Source: Actinobacteria bacterium IMCC26207
GTDB lineage: Bacteria > Actinomycetota > Acidimicrobiia > Acidimicrobiales > Microtrichaceae
Length of the DNA stretch: 64,000 nt
Direction: 5' to 3'
Assembly: GCA_001025035.1 (NCBI GenBank)
Contig: LCZK01000001.1
Location: 1-64,000 of the forward strand
The translations under genes and the position numbers were made by a program. The notes under the pieces are model-generated. The model was not told the origin of the DNA, did no database searches, and saw only the letters and a program-made list of their open reading frames with translations. This document shows, piece after piece, positions 8,099 through 18,775 of the stretch (position 1 is its first letter; every line of letters starts with the position of its first letter).

Positions 8099-9961
8099 AT
8101 GGCTAAAGCAGTAGGAATCGATCTAGGAACCACGAACTCAGTAGTCAGCGTTCTTGAAGCTGGTGAGGCTGTGGTGATCCCCAACGCCGAGGGCGCTCGC
8201 ACCACCCCATCGGTTGTGGCATTCGCAAAAGACGGAGAAGTTCTTGTCGGTGAGGTAGCGAAGCGTCAGGCAGTGACCAACGCAGACCGCACCATCCGAT
8301 CAGTGAAGCGCCATATGGGCACCAACTGGACGGTCGACATTGACGGCAAGAAGTACACCTCACAAGAGATCTCGGCTCGCACGCTGATGAAGCTCAAGCG
8401 AGATGCCGAGGCCTATCTGGGTGATTCGGTCACTCAGGCCGTCATTACCGTGCCTGCGTATTTTGATGATGCCCAGCGCACGGCAACCAAAGAAGCCGGT
8501 CAGATTGCTGGCCTCGAGGTCCTTCGTATTATCAACGAGCCAACTGCTGCTGCTCTTGCCTATGGCATGGAGAAAGAGGACGAGGATCAGACGATTCTTG
8601 TCTTCGACCTTGGCGGTGGAACGTTCGACGTATCGGTGCTTGAAATCGGCGACGGTGTGTTCGAGGTGAAGTCCACTCATGGCGATACCAGCTTGGGTGG
8701 AGATGATTGGGATCAGCGCATCATCGATTGGCTAGTGGACTCCTTCAAGGGAGACCACGGCGTGGACCTCAGTAAGGACAAGATGGCAATTCAGCGTCTT
8801 CGTGAAGCAGCTGAGAAGGCCAAGATTGAACTTTCCCAGGTTGCGCAAACGCAGATCAACCTGCCCTTCATCACAGCGACCGATGCTGGGCCGCTGCACT
8901 TGGATTACACGCTTCCTCGTGCCAAGTTCCAAGAACTCACTGCAGACCTGATTCAGCGCTGCAAGGTTGCATTTGATCATGCAATCAAAGACGCAGGCCT
9001 GACCACCGGCGAGGTCGACCACGTCATCATGGTGGGCGGCTCAACCCGTATGCCTGCAGTGCAAGAGTTGGTCAAAGAACTCACCGGCAGCGAGCCCCAT
9101 AAGGGAGTGAACCCCGATGAGGTAGTTGCCATGGGTGCCGCCATTCAGGCCGGAGTGCTCAAGGGTGACGTCAAAGACGTGCTGCTGTTGGATGTGACCC
9201 CACTGTCGCTTGGGATCGAGACCAAGGGCGGCGTGATGACCAAACTCATCGAGCGCAACACCACCATCCCAACTCGCCGCACCGAGACCTTCACTACTGC
9301 TGAAGACAACCAGCCTTCGGTAGAGATCCACGTGATCCAAGGCGAGCGCGAGATGGCTGATTTCAACAAGACGCTTGGCAAGTTCCAGTTGGTTGATCTT
9401 CCTCCTGCCCCGCGGGGTGTACCTCAGATCGAGGTCACCTTCGACATTGATGCGAACGGCATCGTGAACGTGGCTGCAAAGGATCGGGCTACTTCAAAAG
9501 AGCAGTCGATCACGATCACGGGTCAGTCCTCGTTGTCGAAGGATCAGATTGATCAGATGGTTCGCGACGCAGAGTCTCACGCCGATGAGGATCGTTCTCG
9601 TCGTGAAGAGGCCGACGCCCGCAACCGTGCAGAAACGCTGGTGTACCAAACCGAGAAACTGCTCGCCGATCAGGGAGACAAAGTTCCTGGCGATCAGAAG
9701 GCCGCTGTTGAGTCCGCTCTGATCGAAGTGCGTGCGGCTCTCAACAACAGCGACGCTGCTGCCATTAACTCCGCAACCGAGGTTCTGAACTCTGCAAGCC
9801 AGCAGCTCTCACAGTCCCTCTATGAGCAGGCTGCGCAGAGCGACGCAAGTGCTTCCTCGGGTAGTTCAGACGCTGAGGCTCCCTCGGACGACGAGGTAGT
9901 CGATGCAGAGATCATCGAAGATGACGCTGCAGAACAAGATCAGCCACAGGACAACCAGTGA
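8099..9961 (+). CDS. dnaK: Chaperone DnaK (Hsp70)
   Basis: This ATP-dependent Hsp70 chaperone binds exposed hydrophobic peptides and cycles with DnaJ and GrpE. The N-terminal signature [15 protein letters not shown], phosphate-loop motif [15 protein letters not shown] and [13 protein letters not shown] mark the ATPase domain (about 1-360). [14 protein letters not shown] marks the start of the substrate-binding domain. The lid is followed by an acidic tail rich in Asp and Glu. The insertion found in proteobacterial DnaK near residue 80 is absent, as in Gram-positive proteins. The 620-residue length is typical of actinobacteria. It is first in the operon, and grpE overlaps its stop by 4 bp. Confidence 0.98.
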   Translation: MAKAVGIDLGTTNSVVSVLEAGEAVVIPNAEGARTTPSVVAFAKDGEVLVGEVAKRQAVTNADRTIRSVKRHMGTNWTVDIDGKKYTSQEISARTLMKLKRDAEAYLGDSVTQAVITVPAYFDDAQRTATKEAGQIAGLEVLRIINEPTAAALAYGMEKEDEDQTILVFDLGGGTFDVSVLEIGDGVFEVKSTHGDTSLGGDDWDQRIIDWLVDSFKGDHGVDLSKDKMAIQRLREAAEKAKIELSQVAQTQINLPFITATDAGPLHLDYTLPRAKFQELTADLIQRCKVAFDHAIKDAGLTTGEVDHVIMVGGSTRMPAVQELVKELTGSEPHKGVNPDEVVAMGAAIQAGVLKGDVKDVLLLDVTPLSLGIETKGGVMTKLIERNTTIPTRRTETFTTAEDNQPSVEIHVIQGEREMADFNKTLGKFQLVDLPPAPRGVPQIEVTFDIDANGIVNVAAKDRATSKEQSITITGQSSLSKDQIDQMVRDAESHADEDRSRREEADARNRAETLVYQTEKLLADQGDKVPGDQKAAVESALIEVRAALNNSDAAAINSATEVLNSASQQLSQSLYEQAAQSDASASSGSSDAEAPSDDEVVDAEIIEDDAAEQDQPQDNQ

Positions 9962-10563
9962 GCAGTGGCGAAAGCCCGCTCGAGGATGATCTCGACCCAG
10001 AGCAGAGTTCCCCTACCCCGGATCTTGGCGATATTTCAGCCGACCTTTCCGAGATGGATGACCTGCTCAAAAGTCTGGGAATCGACGCAGAGATTATTGA
10101 CGCCGAGGCAGATGCCGACGCTGCAGTACTCGAGGCAGTCGAGCTTGCTGGCAGGCTCGAAGCCGAGCGAGATGAGTACCTAGATCTGGCCCGGCGAGTT
10201 CAGGCTGATTTCGAGAACTACAAGCGGCGCGTGGATCAACAAAATGTGGAACTTCGGGCCCGGGCTGCTGAACAGCTTGCTCGGGAACTGCTCCCAGTCC
10301 TCGATGCAGGCGAAGCGGCCTCTGCGCAAGGAATGCAGGATGCGGCAGCGATTTATAACCAGTTGTTGAGTACCCTCGAAAAGCAGGGTTTGGCCCGGGT
10401 AGCCGAGTCAGACGTGGAATTTGATCCGAACATCCATGAAGCTGTCATGCACGAGGAGGGTGAATCCGAAGGGGAGGCCGCAGTGGTAACTGAAATTCTT
10501 CGGACGGGCTACCTCTGGAACGATCGAGTGTTGCGGCCAGCCATGGTCAAAGTTCTGGGTTGA
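9958..10563 (+). CDS. grpE: Nucleotide exchange factor GrpE
   Basis: It releases ADP from DnaK. The 201-residue protein has an acidic, poorly conserved N terminus, then a long helix with the typical [17 protein letters not shown] stretch. The beta-domain at the C terminus contains [13 protein letters not shown] and [20 protein letters not shown], the family signature. The GTG start overlaps the dnaK stop (GTGA), so translation is coupled to dnaK. The dnaJ start is 24 bp downstream. Confidence 0.96.
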   Translation: MSSGESPLEDDLDPEQSSPTPDLGDISADLSEMDDLLKSLGIDAEIIDAEADADAAVLEAVELAGRLEAERDEYLDLARRVQADFENYKRRVDQQNVELRARAAEQLARELLPVLDAGEAASAQGMQDAAAIYNQLLSTLEKQGLARVAESDVEFDPNIHEAVMHEEGESEGEAAVVTEILRTGYLWNDRVLRPAMVKVLG

Positions 10564-10587
10564 GTAATCGATTAGCAGAAGGGTTAG

Positions 10588-11739
10588 GTGAGTCGCGTGC
10601 AACGAGAGTGGTTTGAGAAGGACTACTACGCGCTCCTTGGCGTGGCACCCAAAGCCACTGCAAAAGAGATCACAGCGGCGTACCGCAAACTTGCCCGCAA
10701 GTTGCACCCAGATGCCAACCCTGGGGATTCCGCTGCAGAGGACCAATTCAAAGAGGTCTCAGCCGCGTATGAGGTAATCGGAGATGCAGACAAGCGCGCC
10801 GAATACGACGAGGCGCGACGTGTGGGGCCAATGTCTCAGGGCTTTGGCCCGAGCGGTAGCCAACCAGGTGGCCCAGGCTTTGCTGGCCCCGGTGGAGCGC
10901 GATTCGACGGCGGAGATATTTCTGATCTGATCGGCAATCTCTTTAGTCGCGGCGGAAGGGGACAGCAGCAGCCACCACCTTCTGGACCCCGCCGAGGAAC
11001 TGACATCGAAGCCGATCTTCACTTGGCTTTTGACGATTCGATTCGAGGGGCAACCACTACCGTCAATGTCACCTCGGATGTGCGCTGCCCCGACTGTTCG
11101 GGTAGCGGTGCAGCGCCGGGAACCTCGCCCAAGGTGTGTCCCGAATGTCATGGCAAGGGCGCCGTCGACGAAGACCAAGGCTTCTTTTCGTTCAGTCGAC
11201 CCTGTTCAACCTGCGGTGGACGAGGTCGAGTGATTGAGGTTCCCTGCATGATCTGTGCCGGCACTGGTGCCGTGCGTCGGCCTCGGCAGGTCAAAGTTCG
11301 CATTCCGCAAGGGGTCCGAGACGGCCAAAAAATTCGTATCAAAGGCAAGGGTGGCGCCGGGGCAAATGGCGGTCCGGCCGGCGACTTATACGTGCGAGTT
11401 CATGTAGAGTCACATCCTCTTTTTGGCCGCAAAGGCGATCACCTCACAGTGACTCTGCCGATTACCTTTCCAGAGGCCGTACTCGGTGCAGATATTTCTG
11501 TGCCTACAACCGAGGGCGAGCCAGTCACCATCCGCGTGCCTGCGGGAACGGCAAGTGGTCGTACCTTTCGGGTCAGGGGCCGTGGAGTTGCAGGGGCCAA
11601 GACGCAGGGAGACCTGCTCGTTACCGTAGAAATAGACATCCCTCAGAACCTGTCCGCACAGGAGCGCGAAGCGCTGCAGGACTATGCGGCACTTGCTTCG
11701 GAGTCCCCACGCGCACATCTGGGTGCTGCTCATGGCTGA
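10588..11739 (+). CDS. dnaJ: Chaperone DnaJ (Hsp40, type I)
   Basis: It stimulates DnaK ATP hydrolysis and delivers substrates. The J domain is at residues about 9-75 with HPD ([10 protein letters not shown]). A Gly/Phe-rich linker follows (residues 85-130). The zinc-binding domain has four CxxCxGxG-type repeats beginning [24 protein letters not shown] and CMICAGTG. The C-terminal beta domains end near residue 370. At 383 residues this is the full type I form, like mycobacterial DnaJ1. The GTG start follows a GGGTTAG-like site. Its last 8 bp overlap the hspR start. Confidence 0.97.
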   Translation: MSRVQREWFEKDYYALLGVAPKATAKEITAAYRKLARKLHPDANPGDSAAEDQFKEVSAAYEVIGDADKRAEYDEARRVGPMSQGFGPSGSQPGGPGFAGPGGARFDGGDISDLIGNLFSRGGRGQQQPPPSGPRRGTDIEADLHLAFDDSIRGATTTVNVTSDVRCPDCSGSGAAPGTSPKVCPECHGKGAVDEDQGFFSFSRPCSTCGGRGRVIEVPCMICAGTGAVRRPRQVKVRIPQGVRDGQKIRIKGKGGAGANGGPAGDLYVRVHVESHPLFGRKGDHLTVTLPITFPEAVLGADISVPTTEGEPVTIRVPAGTASGRTFRVRGRGVAGAKTQGDLLVTVEIDIPQNLSAQEREALQDYAALASESPRAHLGAAHG

Positions 11740-12109
11740 GTTACATCGTGCCGTCTATGTCATTTCTGTAGCTGCGGAGCTTGCGGGTGTTCATCCGCAG
11801 ACCTTGCGAATCTACGAGCGCAAGGGATTACTTGACCCCGGCCGAACCCGTGGGGGAAGTCGTCGCTACAGCGAGGCCGACATTGCGTTGCTCCGCAGAA
11901 TCCAAGATCTGACTGGGGAGGGAATGAACCTGGCTGGAGTGAAGCGGGTGTTGCAACTTGAGCACGAGCTCGAAGTTCTGCGTGAGGCCCTTGAGCGAGC
12001 GCAGTCGCAAGCGGCAGAAGATGTTGATTCGGTGCATCGGCACTATCGCCGCGATCTTGTTCCAGTCAAACAGGCTGTGGTGTTGTATCAGAAGGACCGA
12101 CGACGATGA
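11732..12109 (+). CDS. hspR: Heat-shock repressor HspR (MerR family)
   Basis: This small MerR-type repressor binds HAIR operators and, in other actinobacteria, needs DnaK as co-repressor. With the ATG at 11732 it has 125 residues. The winged helix is seen as [36 protein letters not shown], whose two halves (the recognition helix and the wing RRYSEAD) match HspR. A coiled-coil C terminus follows ([17 protein letters not shown]-like). An upstream extension of 16 codons inside dnaJ is unlikely. The gene is the fourth of the dnaK operon, overlapping dnaJ by 8 bp and the next gene by 4 bp, and its presumed operator lies upstream of dnaK. Confidence 0.93.
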   Translation: MAELHRAVYVISVAAELAGVHPQTLRIYERKGLLDPGRTRGGSRRYSEADIALLRRIQDLTGEGMNLAGVKRVLQLEHELEVLREALERAQSQAAEDVDSVHRHYRRDLVPVKQAVVLYQKDRRR

Positions 12110-13077
12110 AGCGCTTGTTGCCTATGAAACGCATGTTGGCACTGCTTCTCGCCGGCTTGATGACGGCAATCCTGCTGAGTTTTGCCGCACCCTCTGGGGC
12201 GCAACAACGCAGCGTGGTCGTAGTAGGCGACAGCATTATTTTGGGCGCTCAGACACCGATGGTTGCAGCATTTAGCAACGCTGGATGGGGGATCAATTTT
12301 GATGCGGCGGTCAGTCGGTCAACCTCGGCGGGCGCAGCCGCAATTGACTCTCACTGGATGGAACTGACGGACTCTTTAGTGATCAACCTTGGTGCCAATG
12401 ATGCCGGTAACACCGCCGCGTACCGTCAGAAGGTTGAGCAGATTCTGACCTCCACGGCAGGGGTTCCGCATGTGTACTGGCTCACCATTAGAGAGGTTCG
12501 CGATTATTACCCCGCTGCAAATCAAGCCGTACGAGAAGTAGCCGCTGGGCATCCCAACGTGACAGTGTTGGATTGGAATGCAGCTACTGCCGGATCGACA
12601 GGGTTGACCGCCGGAGATGGTTTACATCTAACGAATGCAGGCGCCGCTGCCATGACCGATCTGGTCGCTGGTGCTGTGGTGAATTCTGTTCTTCCGCAAG
12701 CTGGCGCAGTCCCAGCCCCCATTTCGCCGCCAGTAACTGCACCACCGGCAACGCTGCCCCCCGAGACGGTTCCAGTAACAACGCTGCCGCCCGAGACGGT
12801 TCCCGTTACAACGGTTCCGCCCGCGACGGTTCCACCAACCACTCTCCCTCCCCAGAGCAGCACCACAAGTTCACGCCTAGCAGCCATCGTTCCCAAGTCA
12901 ACCGCCGGTGGCAAGCGGATGGAGCAGGCACTTGACTCAGGGGGAGTGGATGTCGGCAGCGCGTTGGGGTGGACCTTGGGCGGCGGCTTTGCCTTGGTAG
13001 TGGTGCTGTTGGCTTTGGGTGGGGCGGCACTTGGAGCTTGGGCATTGGTTGGCGCTGGAGCAAAAACCCCCGAATAA
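12106..13077 (+). CDS. Secreted, membrane-tethered SGNH hydrolase
   Basis: This is a predicted extracytoplasmic esterase/acyl hydrolase of the SGNH fold. The signal peptide is [20 protein letters not shown]...SGAQ. Catalytic blocks are VVGDSII (Ser), LGANDAG (Asn) and DGLHLT (Asp and His), so the triad is complete. Residues about 200-260 form a Pro/Thr/Val linker containing three 10-residue repeats. A hydrophobic segment ([19 protein letters not shown]) near the C terminus would anchor it in the membrane. Its start overlaps the hspR stop by 4 bp (ATGA) and clpB follows, so this cell-envelope enzyme appears to be part of the heat-shock operon. The acyl substrate is unknown. Confidence 0.75.
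   Translation: MKRLLPMKRMLALLLAGLMTAILLSFAAPSGAQQRSVVVVGDSIILGAQTPMVAAFSNAGWGINFDAAVSRSTSAGAAAIDSHWMELTDSLVINLGANDAGNTAAYRQKVEQILTSTAGVPHVYWLTIREVRDYYPAANQAVREVAAGHPNVTVLDWNAATAGSTGLTAGDGLHLTNAGAAAMTDLVAGAVVNSVLPQAGAVPAPISPPVTAPPATLPPETVPVTTLPPETVPVTTVPPATVPPTTLPPQSSTTSSRLAAIVPKSTAGGKRMEQALDSGGVDVGSALGWTLGGGFALVVVLLALGGAALGAWALVGAGAKTPE
12751..12840 (+). repeat. 30-bp x3 coding tandem repeat (Pro/Thr linker)
   Basis: Three consecutive 30-bp units at 12751, 12781 and 12811 each encode a version of [10 protein letters not shown]. They form the flexible linker of the SGNH hydrolase. The units are imperfect at the DNA level. Confidence 0.7.
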
Positions 13078-13104
13078 GGCAACTCCGTAATAAGGCAACA
13101 CCGT
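13073..13104 (+). repeat. 16-bp x2 tandem repeat across the SGNH hydrolase stop codon
   Basis: AATAAGGCAACTCCGT (13073-13088) is followed by AATAAGGCAACACCGT (13089-13104), 15 of 16 identical, with a shorter relic (AAAAGGAC) after it. The first TAA (13075-13077) is the stop codon. The last relic supplies the AAAAGGA ribosome-binding site of clpB. Confidence 0.7.
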
Positions 13105-13116
13105 AAAAGGACTGAT

Positions 13117-15642
13117 ATGGGACTCGATCCAAATAGCTGGACTTTGAAGACGCAGGAAGCTGTGAGCGCAGCGCTTGACTCGGCCAAGGCGCGCAATAAC
13201 CCCGAGGTCACTCCCGATCACTTGTTGGCAGCACTACTGCGTCAAGAAGACGGACTGGTCTTACCAGTTGTGACAAAGCTTGGGCTCTCGCCGCTAGCGA
13301 TTCGAGATGGAGCAGATCAAGCACTTGAGGAATTACCGACCTCATACGGTTCAGAGTCGCGGGTCGGAAAGGCCTTTACTTCACTCGTTGAACTAGCCGA
13401 TGCTGAACGTAAAGAACTTGCTGACGAGTACATCTCGACGGAGCATCTGCTGTTGGCATTCGTTGTAACGGATGCATCCAAGCCGCTCGGCAAGCGGCGC
13501 TTGGGAGAGGTTGAAAAAGAGCAAGTTCTTGCGGCGCTATTAGAGGTTCGCGGAAGCAAACGGGTTACCTCTCAGAATCCAGAGGACACCCTGCAGGCCC
13601 TCGAGAAATATGGACAGGATCTGACCGAGGCTGCTCGCGAAGGCAAGCTTGATCCAGTAATCGGCCGCGATGAAGAGATCCGGCGTGTGATTCAGGTGTT
13701 GTCACGCCGCCGCAAGAACAACCCCGTGCTGATTGGCGAGCCTGGCGTCGGAAAGACTGCAGTAGTCGAGGGTCTTGCGCAGCGCATTATCGATGGCGAC
13801 GTCCCGGATTCGCTGAGGGATAAACGAGTCATAGCGCTCGACATGAGCGCCATGGTGGCTGGGGCAAAGTTCCGTGGCGACTTTGAGGAGCGGCTGCAAG
13901 CCGTCCTGTCAGAGATCAAAGAGTCTGATGGTCGGGTCATTACTTTTATTGATGAGATGCACACCGTGGTGGGAGCCGGAGCCACTGGTGAAGGCGCCAT
14001 GGATGCGGGCAACATGTTAAAGCCCATGCTGGCCCGAGGTGAGCTTCGTATGGTGGGCGCAACCACCCTGAATGAGTTCCGGAAGTACATCGAGAAAGAC
14101 CCGGCACTTGAACGCCGCTTTCAGCAGGTTTTTGTGGGCGAGCCTTCGGTGGAGTCCACAATTGCCATTCTTCGTGGCCTGCAGGAGCGCTACGAGATTC
14201 ACCATGGTGTGCGCATTCAAGACCCGGCGTTAGTTGCTGCTGCAGTGCTCTCAGAGCGTTACCTGACAGACCGGTTTTTGCCTGATAAGGCCATCGACTT
14301 GGTTGACGAGGCAGCCTCGAGTCTGCGGATTGAAAACGAATCCATGCCAAACGAGATCGACATCGTCGAGCGCCGGTTGCGCGGTCTTGAGATCGAGAAA
14401 ATGTCGTTAGCAAAAGAGACTGACGCCAACTCCCAGGAACGCTTAACCGTGCTCGAAGCAGAGATTGGCAACCTGCGCGAGGAACACGACTCGATGAATG
14501 CGCATTGGCAGGCTGAAAAGGAGTCGCTTGCGCAGATTCAAGAACTGAAGGAACGACTCGAGAACCTTCGCGCAGAGGCCGAGCGTGCTGAGCGGGATGG
14601 TGACTTCACTCGCGCCTCGGAGATTACCTATGGGCACCTTCCCATTGTGCAGAGAGAGGTTGAGGCCGCCACGGTAGCGATGGCAGAGCTACAAGCAGAT
14701 AAGAAAATGCTGAAAGAAGAGGTGGACGCCGAAGACATCGCAGCGGTGGTGTCGAAGTGGACGGGTGTTCCCGTGTCTCGTCTGCTGGAGGGCGAGATGG
14801 CCAAGTTGCTCCATCTTGAAGAGGTGTTGCATCACAGGGTGATTGGACAAGATGAACCCGTCTCGGCCGTGGCTAATGCAATTCGCCGCAGTCGCGCTGG
14901 GTTGAGTGACCCCAACCGGCCAATCGGCAGCTTCTTATTCTTGGGGCCCACAGGCGTGGGCAAGACAGAACTTGCGCGCAGTCTGGCTGACTACCTCTTT
15001 AATGATGAGCGTGCGATGGTGCGCATCGATATGAGCGAGTACATGGAAAAGCACGCAGTGAGTCGTCTAGTTGGTGCTCCTCCTGGATATGTGGGCTACG
15101 ACGAAGGTGGTCAACTCACTGAGGCAGTAAGAAGGCGTCCCTACGCAGTTGTGCTGCTCGATGAAGTCGAAAAGGCACACCCTGATGTGTTCAACATTTT
15201 GTTGCAACTGCTCGATGACGGCCGACTCACCGATGGGCAAGGTCGAACGGTCAGCTTTGCAAACACGGTGCTCATCATGACTTCGAATCTGCAGGGTGAC
15301 CCAGCTGATTTCTTTCGGCCTGAGTTCATTAACCGCGTAGATGAGATTGTTCGTTTTCGCTCCTTAGAGGAGGCGGACCTTGAACCCATCGTGGAGATCC
15401 AACTGGCGCTGCTTCGCGGCCGGCTCGAGGAACGACGTATCACCTTGGAGGTGACTCCAGCGGCTATCGCCAAGCTTTCCCATGACGGCTATGACTCTGC
15501 ATTCGGTGCTCGTCCGCTCAAGCGACTGATTCAAAAGCAAGTCGGTGACCGTCTTGCTATGGCAATCCTTGACGGTTCCGTTGCTGAAGGGGCTCGGGTG
15601 ACCCTTGAGGTTGAGGACGGCAGCTTTGCCCTCAAGTCATAA
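13117..15642 (+). CDS. clpB: Protein disaggregase ClpB
   Basis: This hexameric AAA+ disaggregase works with DnaK/DnaJ/GrpE to resolubilise aggregates. It has an N domain (residues 1-150), a first AAA module with Walker A GEPGVGKT and Walker [11 protein letters not shown], a middle coiled-coil (about 400-525) and a second AAA module with GPTGVGKT and [13 protein letters not shown]. The pore loop [13 protein letters not shown] is intact. At 841 residues it is slightly short: the stretch between IMTSNL and [12 protein letters not shown] is only about 7 residues, some 10-20 fewer than usual. It lies 39 bp after the SGNH gene with AAAAGGA before the ATG, and probably belongs to the dnaK operon. 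I see no separate HAIR operator here. Confidence 0.96.
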   Translation: MGLDPNSWTLKTQEAVSAALDSAKARNNPEVTPDHLLAALLRQEDGLVLPVVTKLGLSPLAIRDGADQALEELPTSYGSESRVGKAFTSLVELADAERKELADEYISTEHLLLAFVVTDASKPLGKRRLGEVEKEQVLAALLEVRGSKRVTSQNPEDTLQALEKYGQDLTEAAREGKLDPVIGRDEEIRRVIQVLSRRRKNNPVLIGEPGVGKTAVVEGLAQRIIDGDVPDSLRDKRVIALDMSAMVAGAKFRGDFEERLQAVLSEIKESDGRVITFIDEMHTVVGAGATGEGAMDAGNMLKPMLARGELRMVGATTLNEFRKYIEKDPALERRFQQVFVGEPSVESTIAILRGLQERYEIHHGVRIQDPALVAAAVLSERYLTDRFLPDKAIDLVDEAASSLRIENESMPNEIDIVERRLRGLEIEKMSLAKETDANSQERLTVLEAEIGNLREEHDSMNAHWQAEKESLAQIQELKERLENLRAEAERAERDGDFTRASEITYGHLPIVQREVEAATVAMAELQADKKMLKEEVDAEDIAAVVSKWTGVPVSRLLEGEMAKLLHLEEVLHHRVIGQDEPVSAVANAIRRSRAGLSDPNRPIGSFLFLGPTGVGKTELARSLADYLFNDERAMVRIDMSEYMEKHAVSRLVGAPPGYVGYDEGGQLTEAVRRRPYAVVLLDEVEKAHPDVFNILLQLLDDGRLTDGQGRTVSFANTVLIMTSNLQGDPADFFRPEFINRVDEIVRFRSLEEADLEPIVEIQLALLRGRLEERRITLEVTPAAIAKLSHDGYDSAFGARPLKRLIQKQVGDRLAMAILDGSVAEGARVTLEVEDGSFALKS

Positions 15643-15664
15643 AATTGTACTGACCTAGCGCGCT

Positions 15665-15686
15665 GCGCTGCCTTACTGAGCAGCGC
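15665..15686. terminator. Bidirectional hairpin between clpB and the glycosyltransferase
   Basis: GCGCTGC (15665-15671) and GCAGCGC (15680-15686) form a 7-bp perfect stem with an 8-nt loop. The loop contains the stop codon of the minus-strand glycosyltransferase, and the clpB stop is 23 bp away. There is no T-tract on either side. Confidence 0.5.
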
Positions 15687-16812
15687 GGCCGTGCTCGCGG
15701 TACAACTCGGCGATTCGCTCTCGGAACACTGCCCGGTCAAAGCGCTGCAGAGCCAAGGTTCGATTTGCCTGCGAGATCTGCGAGCGGAGTTGAGGGTCAG
15801 CGAGCAACTCAGAGATTGCCTGTGCAAATCCTGGAGTGTCATCTAGCGCGATCATGCGGCCATGAACGCCCTCGGTAATCATGTTGGAAATGGCTTGAAT
15901 ATTGCTTGCAACAATGGGCACTCCGGCAGCAAGCGCCTCGATTACCGTAAAGGGTTGCCCCTCGGTAAAGGTGGGAAAGACATACAGGTCTGCCTCGGAC
16001 AAATGTCGGTAGACCTCGGTACGGGAGACTGGCCCCGTCATGGTGTCGCCGCGGCCCCGGGCCGTGATCTCGTTCACCATCTGATCCTTCAGCAGATCGA
16101 GACCTGGGCGGTTATCGCCAAGAATCCGCAGTTCGTAGTTCCCAACTCCCTGCGCATCGAGTTGATCAAGGGCATCAAGAAGAATGACGATGCCTTTACG
16201 TTCGAGTAGTTCCCCGATAAAGAGAATCACCGGCGGATCGTGAACAGCGCTGCTCTGAGGAACAGTTTCGACCACCACCGAGTTTGCAATGACTGGCAGT
16301 GCGACGGTTGGCATGTACTTGCGAATATTTGGCTCACCCGCTGGAGCAATCAAGATGTTCGCCTGAACAAGCTTGTCTAAGAGCGCAAATGCCCAGCGGT
16401 TGAGTCGGCTGACCTTGTACTCACCGGGAAGCTCCATATACGGAGCCTGATTGTGATTGTGTAACAGCACGCGAGCACCACGAGCCCGAGCAGCCACAGC
16501 AATACATACCTGCCTCCATGCAACGAGCCATGGGTCTTGAACAGCATGCGAGTGAACCACACTGCCTGCGCGAGCTAAGCGAAAAGTGTTGAACGCATCA
16601 GCTACGGCACGCTTGATATTTTCGACAGCGAACTTGCCGCGTTGGCTATCGTTTTGGGCTGTGTTCTGAAACACCATCTCAAACTCGGCGTTCAACCCTG
16701 GGTCCTCAACCAAGTCGAGAGCCACGGTTGCGATTCCGCCCTTCAGAGGTGGCCCATGAGCCACGACGATGACGCGTATGCCCCTAAACGCGGGTTGGGC
16801 CGACTCAGTCAT
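15673..16812 (-). CDS. Family 4-type glycosyltransferase (GT-B fold)
   Basis: This 379-residue retaining glycosyltransferase probably builds a cell-surface polysaccharide or glycolipid. The N-terminal acceptor domain has the glycine loop HGPPLKGGIATVALDL. The C-terminal nucleotide-sugar domain begins at VILFIGELLERKGI and carries the EX7E motif in FTEGQPFTVIEALAAGVPIVASN (both halves conserved). No membrane segment is present. The gene overlaps the upstream acetyltransferase gene by 4 bp, so the two are co-expressed. The sugar donor is not deducible. Confidence 0.85.
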   Translation of the reverse strand: MTESAQPAFRGIRVIVVAHGPPLKGGIATVALDLVEDPGLNAEFEMVFQNTAQNDSQRGKFAVENIKRAVADAFNTFRLARAGSVVHSHAVQDPWLVAWRQVCIAVAARARGARVLLHNHNQAPYMELPGEYKVSRLNRWAFALLDKLVQANILIAPAGEPNIRKYMPTVALPVIANSVVVETVPQSSAVHDPPVILFIGELLERKGIVILLDALDQLDAQGVGNYELRILGDNRPGLDLLKDQMVNEITARGRGDTMTGPVSRTEVYRHLSEADLYVFPTFTEGQPFTVIEALAAGVPIVASNIQAISNMITEGVHGRMIALDDTPGFAQAISELLADPQLRSQISQANRTLALQRFDRAVFRERIAELYREHGRAAQ

Positions 16813-17333
16813 TGCTCGGATGCGTCTTTGTTCGGCAGGATTCTGCCCGGGTTTCCAACCACAGTTGCGCCTGCGGGGACATCGGTCACGACTACTGCAC
16901 CGGCGCCAATAATCGCGGCATCACCAATCTGATACGGCCCCAAAATAATTGCTCCGGCCCCTACGCTCACAGAATCTCCTAGTACTGGAGCGGCGCTGAG
17001 TTCCTCCTCGCCCAAGGTGCCAATCGTGACCCCATGACGCAGCGTCACATTGCAGCCCAGTTGCACATCCTTGTGCAGAACCAGCCCCGTTCCATGCCAG
17101 ATGCACAGGCCCGGTCCAGCCTGCACGCTAGGTGGAATCTCGATTCCAAGAATCCAGTCAACCAGCAGTCGGTACAACACGATGATGGGCAATGACCACA
17201 CAGGTGGGCGGCCCGTTCCGCGTACATGGTGCGCAATGCGAAACGCTGTAGTGACCACCAGACCCTTTGGATTTGCCTTGTTGGCGGCCCAGTCGGCGCG
17301 TAGTAACGGAAGGAGTGGCGAACTTCGCATCAT
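16809..17333 (-). CDS. Hexapeptide-repeat O-acetyltransferase, serine acetyltransferase-like
   Basis: This 174-residue left-handed beta-helix acetyltransferase probably uses acetyl-CoA. The core resembles CysE (IPPSVQAGPGLCIWHGTGLV then GCNVTLRHGVTIG). It lacks the N-terminal helical domain of true serine acetyltransferases, which run to about 230-270 residues. Its overlap with a glycosyltransferase gene favours acetylation of a polysaccharide or lipid-linked sugar (WcaB-like) rather than cysteine synthesis. Hexapeptide turns continue through GAIILGPYQIGDAAIIGAGAVV, split here into its parts. The first two codons are both ATG, so the start may shift by one codon. Confidence 0.75.
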   Translation of the reverse strand: MMRSSPLLPLLRADWAANKANPKGLVVTTAFRIAHHVRGTGRPPVWSLPIIVLYRLLVDWILGIEIPPSVQAGPGLCIWHGTGLVLHKDVQLGCNVTLRHGVTIGTLGEEELSAAPVLGDSVSVGAGAIILGPYQIGDAAIIGAGAVVVTDVPAGATVVGNPGRILPNKDASEQ

Positions 17334-17448
17334 TTGAAGGTAGCCCCAATCAGTTCGGTTTCGGCTCTATCCCTCATCATTTCAACCGACCGGAGCCAGC
17401 GGGTAACCTAAAGCGTGCCCGATTTGGGGCCTAACCGAGAGGATCCAC

Positions 17449-18729
17449 GTGCCAGCGACCGTCGTGGTAGGCACCCAATGGGGTGATGAAGGCAAAGGAA
17501 AACTGACTGACCTCATTGCAAAAGAGATGCAGTTGGTTGTGAGGTACCAAGGAGGCCACAACGCTGGCCACACTCTGGTGGTCAACGGAGAGTCTTTCGC
17601 TCTGCAACTCATCCCGTCTGGGGTGCTCTATGACCACATCACCCCGGTGATTGGCAACGGTGTAGTGGTGGACCCCGTAGTGATGCTCGCTGAGATCGAT
17701 GGCTTGCAGGCGCGTGGAGTGGATTGTTCGAACTTGCGCGTATCGGGTAACGCCCACTTGATCCTGCCGTATCACCAAGAACTGGATCGCCTGATTGAGC
17801 GGCACCTCGGAAAGAACAAGCTCGGGACCACGAAGCGCGGAATTGGCCCTGCGTATGCCGATAAAGCCAGCCGAGTTGGACTGCGGGTTCAGGACCTGCT
17901 CGACGAAGCGATCTTTAGAGAAAAGCTGTCGGCAGTGGTGGCCGAAAAGACTCTGATCCTTGCCAAGGTGTACAACCGGTTGGGCTTTGACGCCGATGAA
18001 ATGGCCGATCGATACCTGACCGAGGTCGCCCCTCGCATTGCTCCCTACGTCACCGATACCGTGACGTTGATTCACGAATCCTTGGAGCGCGGTGAGAACG
18101 TGTTGCTTGAAGGCGCACAGGCAACATTCTTGGATCTTGATCACGGCACCTACCCATTTGTGACTTCATCTAATCCGATTGCGGGCGGAGCGTGTGTGGG
18201 CGCTGGCGTGGGGCCACGTCACATTGACCGAGTGATTGGCATTGCCAAGGCCTATGTCACCCGTGTTGGATCTGGCCCAATGCCCACTGAACTCTTTGAT
18301 GAAACCGGCGACAAAATCGTCGACCTGGGTCATGAGTACGGGGTGAACACCAAGCGTCGTCGGCGACCAGGCTGGTTTGATGCCGTCATGCTGCGACATG
18401 CAGTGCGGTTGAATTCGATGTCTGAAATTGCGATCACCAAGCTGGATATCTTTGACACCTTCGACACCCTCAAGGTGTGCGTGGCCTATGACGTCAAGGG
18501 TGTGCGCCATGATCACCTGCCGTATCACCAGTCAGATTTGTTTGACGCAATCCCGATTTACGAGGAGTTCCCCGGGTGGAACACCGACTTGACTGCAGTT
18601 CGTGAGCGTCACGAACTTCCGGCTAACGCAATTGCGTATTTGGAGTTTTTGCAAGAGCAGGTTGGGGTCCCGATCGGCGTAGTCGGTACTGGTCCCGGCC
18701 GCGATCAGTATGTTCATTTTAATGCCTAA
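17449..18729 (+). CDS. purA: Adenylosuccinate synthetase
   Basis: It catalyses the GTP-dependent step IMP plus aspartate to adenylosuccinate, committing IMP to AMP. The N-terminal [15 protein letters not shown] contains the phosphate loop and catalytic Asp. [14 protein letters not shown] carries the catalytic His. [30 protein letters not shown] (two blocks) and [11 protein letters not shown] complete the family pattern. Its 426 residues are standard. A GTG start follows GAGAGGATCCAC. It begins the long purine cluster. A 15-bp x3 tandem repeat covers its stop codon. Confidence 0.97.
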   Translation: MPATVVVGTQWGDEGKGKLTDLIAKEMQLVVRYQGGHNAGHTLVVNGESFALQLIPSGVLYDHITPVIGNGVVVDPVVMLAEIDGLQARGVDCSNLRVSGNAHLILPYHQELDRLIERHLGKNKLGTTKRGIGPAYADKASRVGLRVQDLLDEAIFREKLSAVVAEKTLILAKVYNRLGFDADEMADRYLTEVAPRIAPYVTDTVTLIHESLERGENVLLEGAQATFLDLDHGTYPFVTSSNPIAGGACVGAGVGPRHIDRVIGIAKAYVTRVGSGPMPTELFDETGDKIVDLGHEYGVNTKRRRRPGWFDAVMLRHAVRLNSMSEIAITKLDIFDTFDTLKVCVAYDVKGVRHDHLPYHQSDLFDAIPIYEEFPGWNTDLTAVRERHELPANAIAYLEFLQEQVGVPIGVVGTGPGRDQYVHFNA

Positions 18730-18766
18730 CGATTACATGCCCAACGATGACATGCCCAACGATTAG
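18722..18766 (+). repeat. 15-bp x3 tandem repeat across the purA stop codon
   Basis: Units begin at 18722, 18737 and 18752 with the pattern ATGCCYAACGATKAS. Unit 1 differs by a C-to-T change that creates the purA TAA stop (18727-18729). Units 2 and 3 carry CAA there and would read through in the same frame to TGA at 18748-18750. Confidence 0.7.
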
Positions 18767-18775
18767 AGGAGTCTC

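Noticed and set aside
13073-13116. HAIR operator before clpB
   Set aside because: No CTTGAGT/ACTCAAG-like arms with 7-bp spacing are present; the visible structure is a direct repeat.
17334-17448. Purine riboswitch or other structured leader before purA
   Set aside because: Only a weak GGCTC/GAGCC pairing is seen and no conserved purine-aptamer core; the gap is short.
17431-18144. 237-codon minus-strand open frame
   Set aside because: It lies entirely opposite purA, whose motifs are unambiguous; it is a shadow frame without a ribosome-binding site or recognisable domain.
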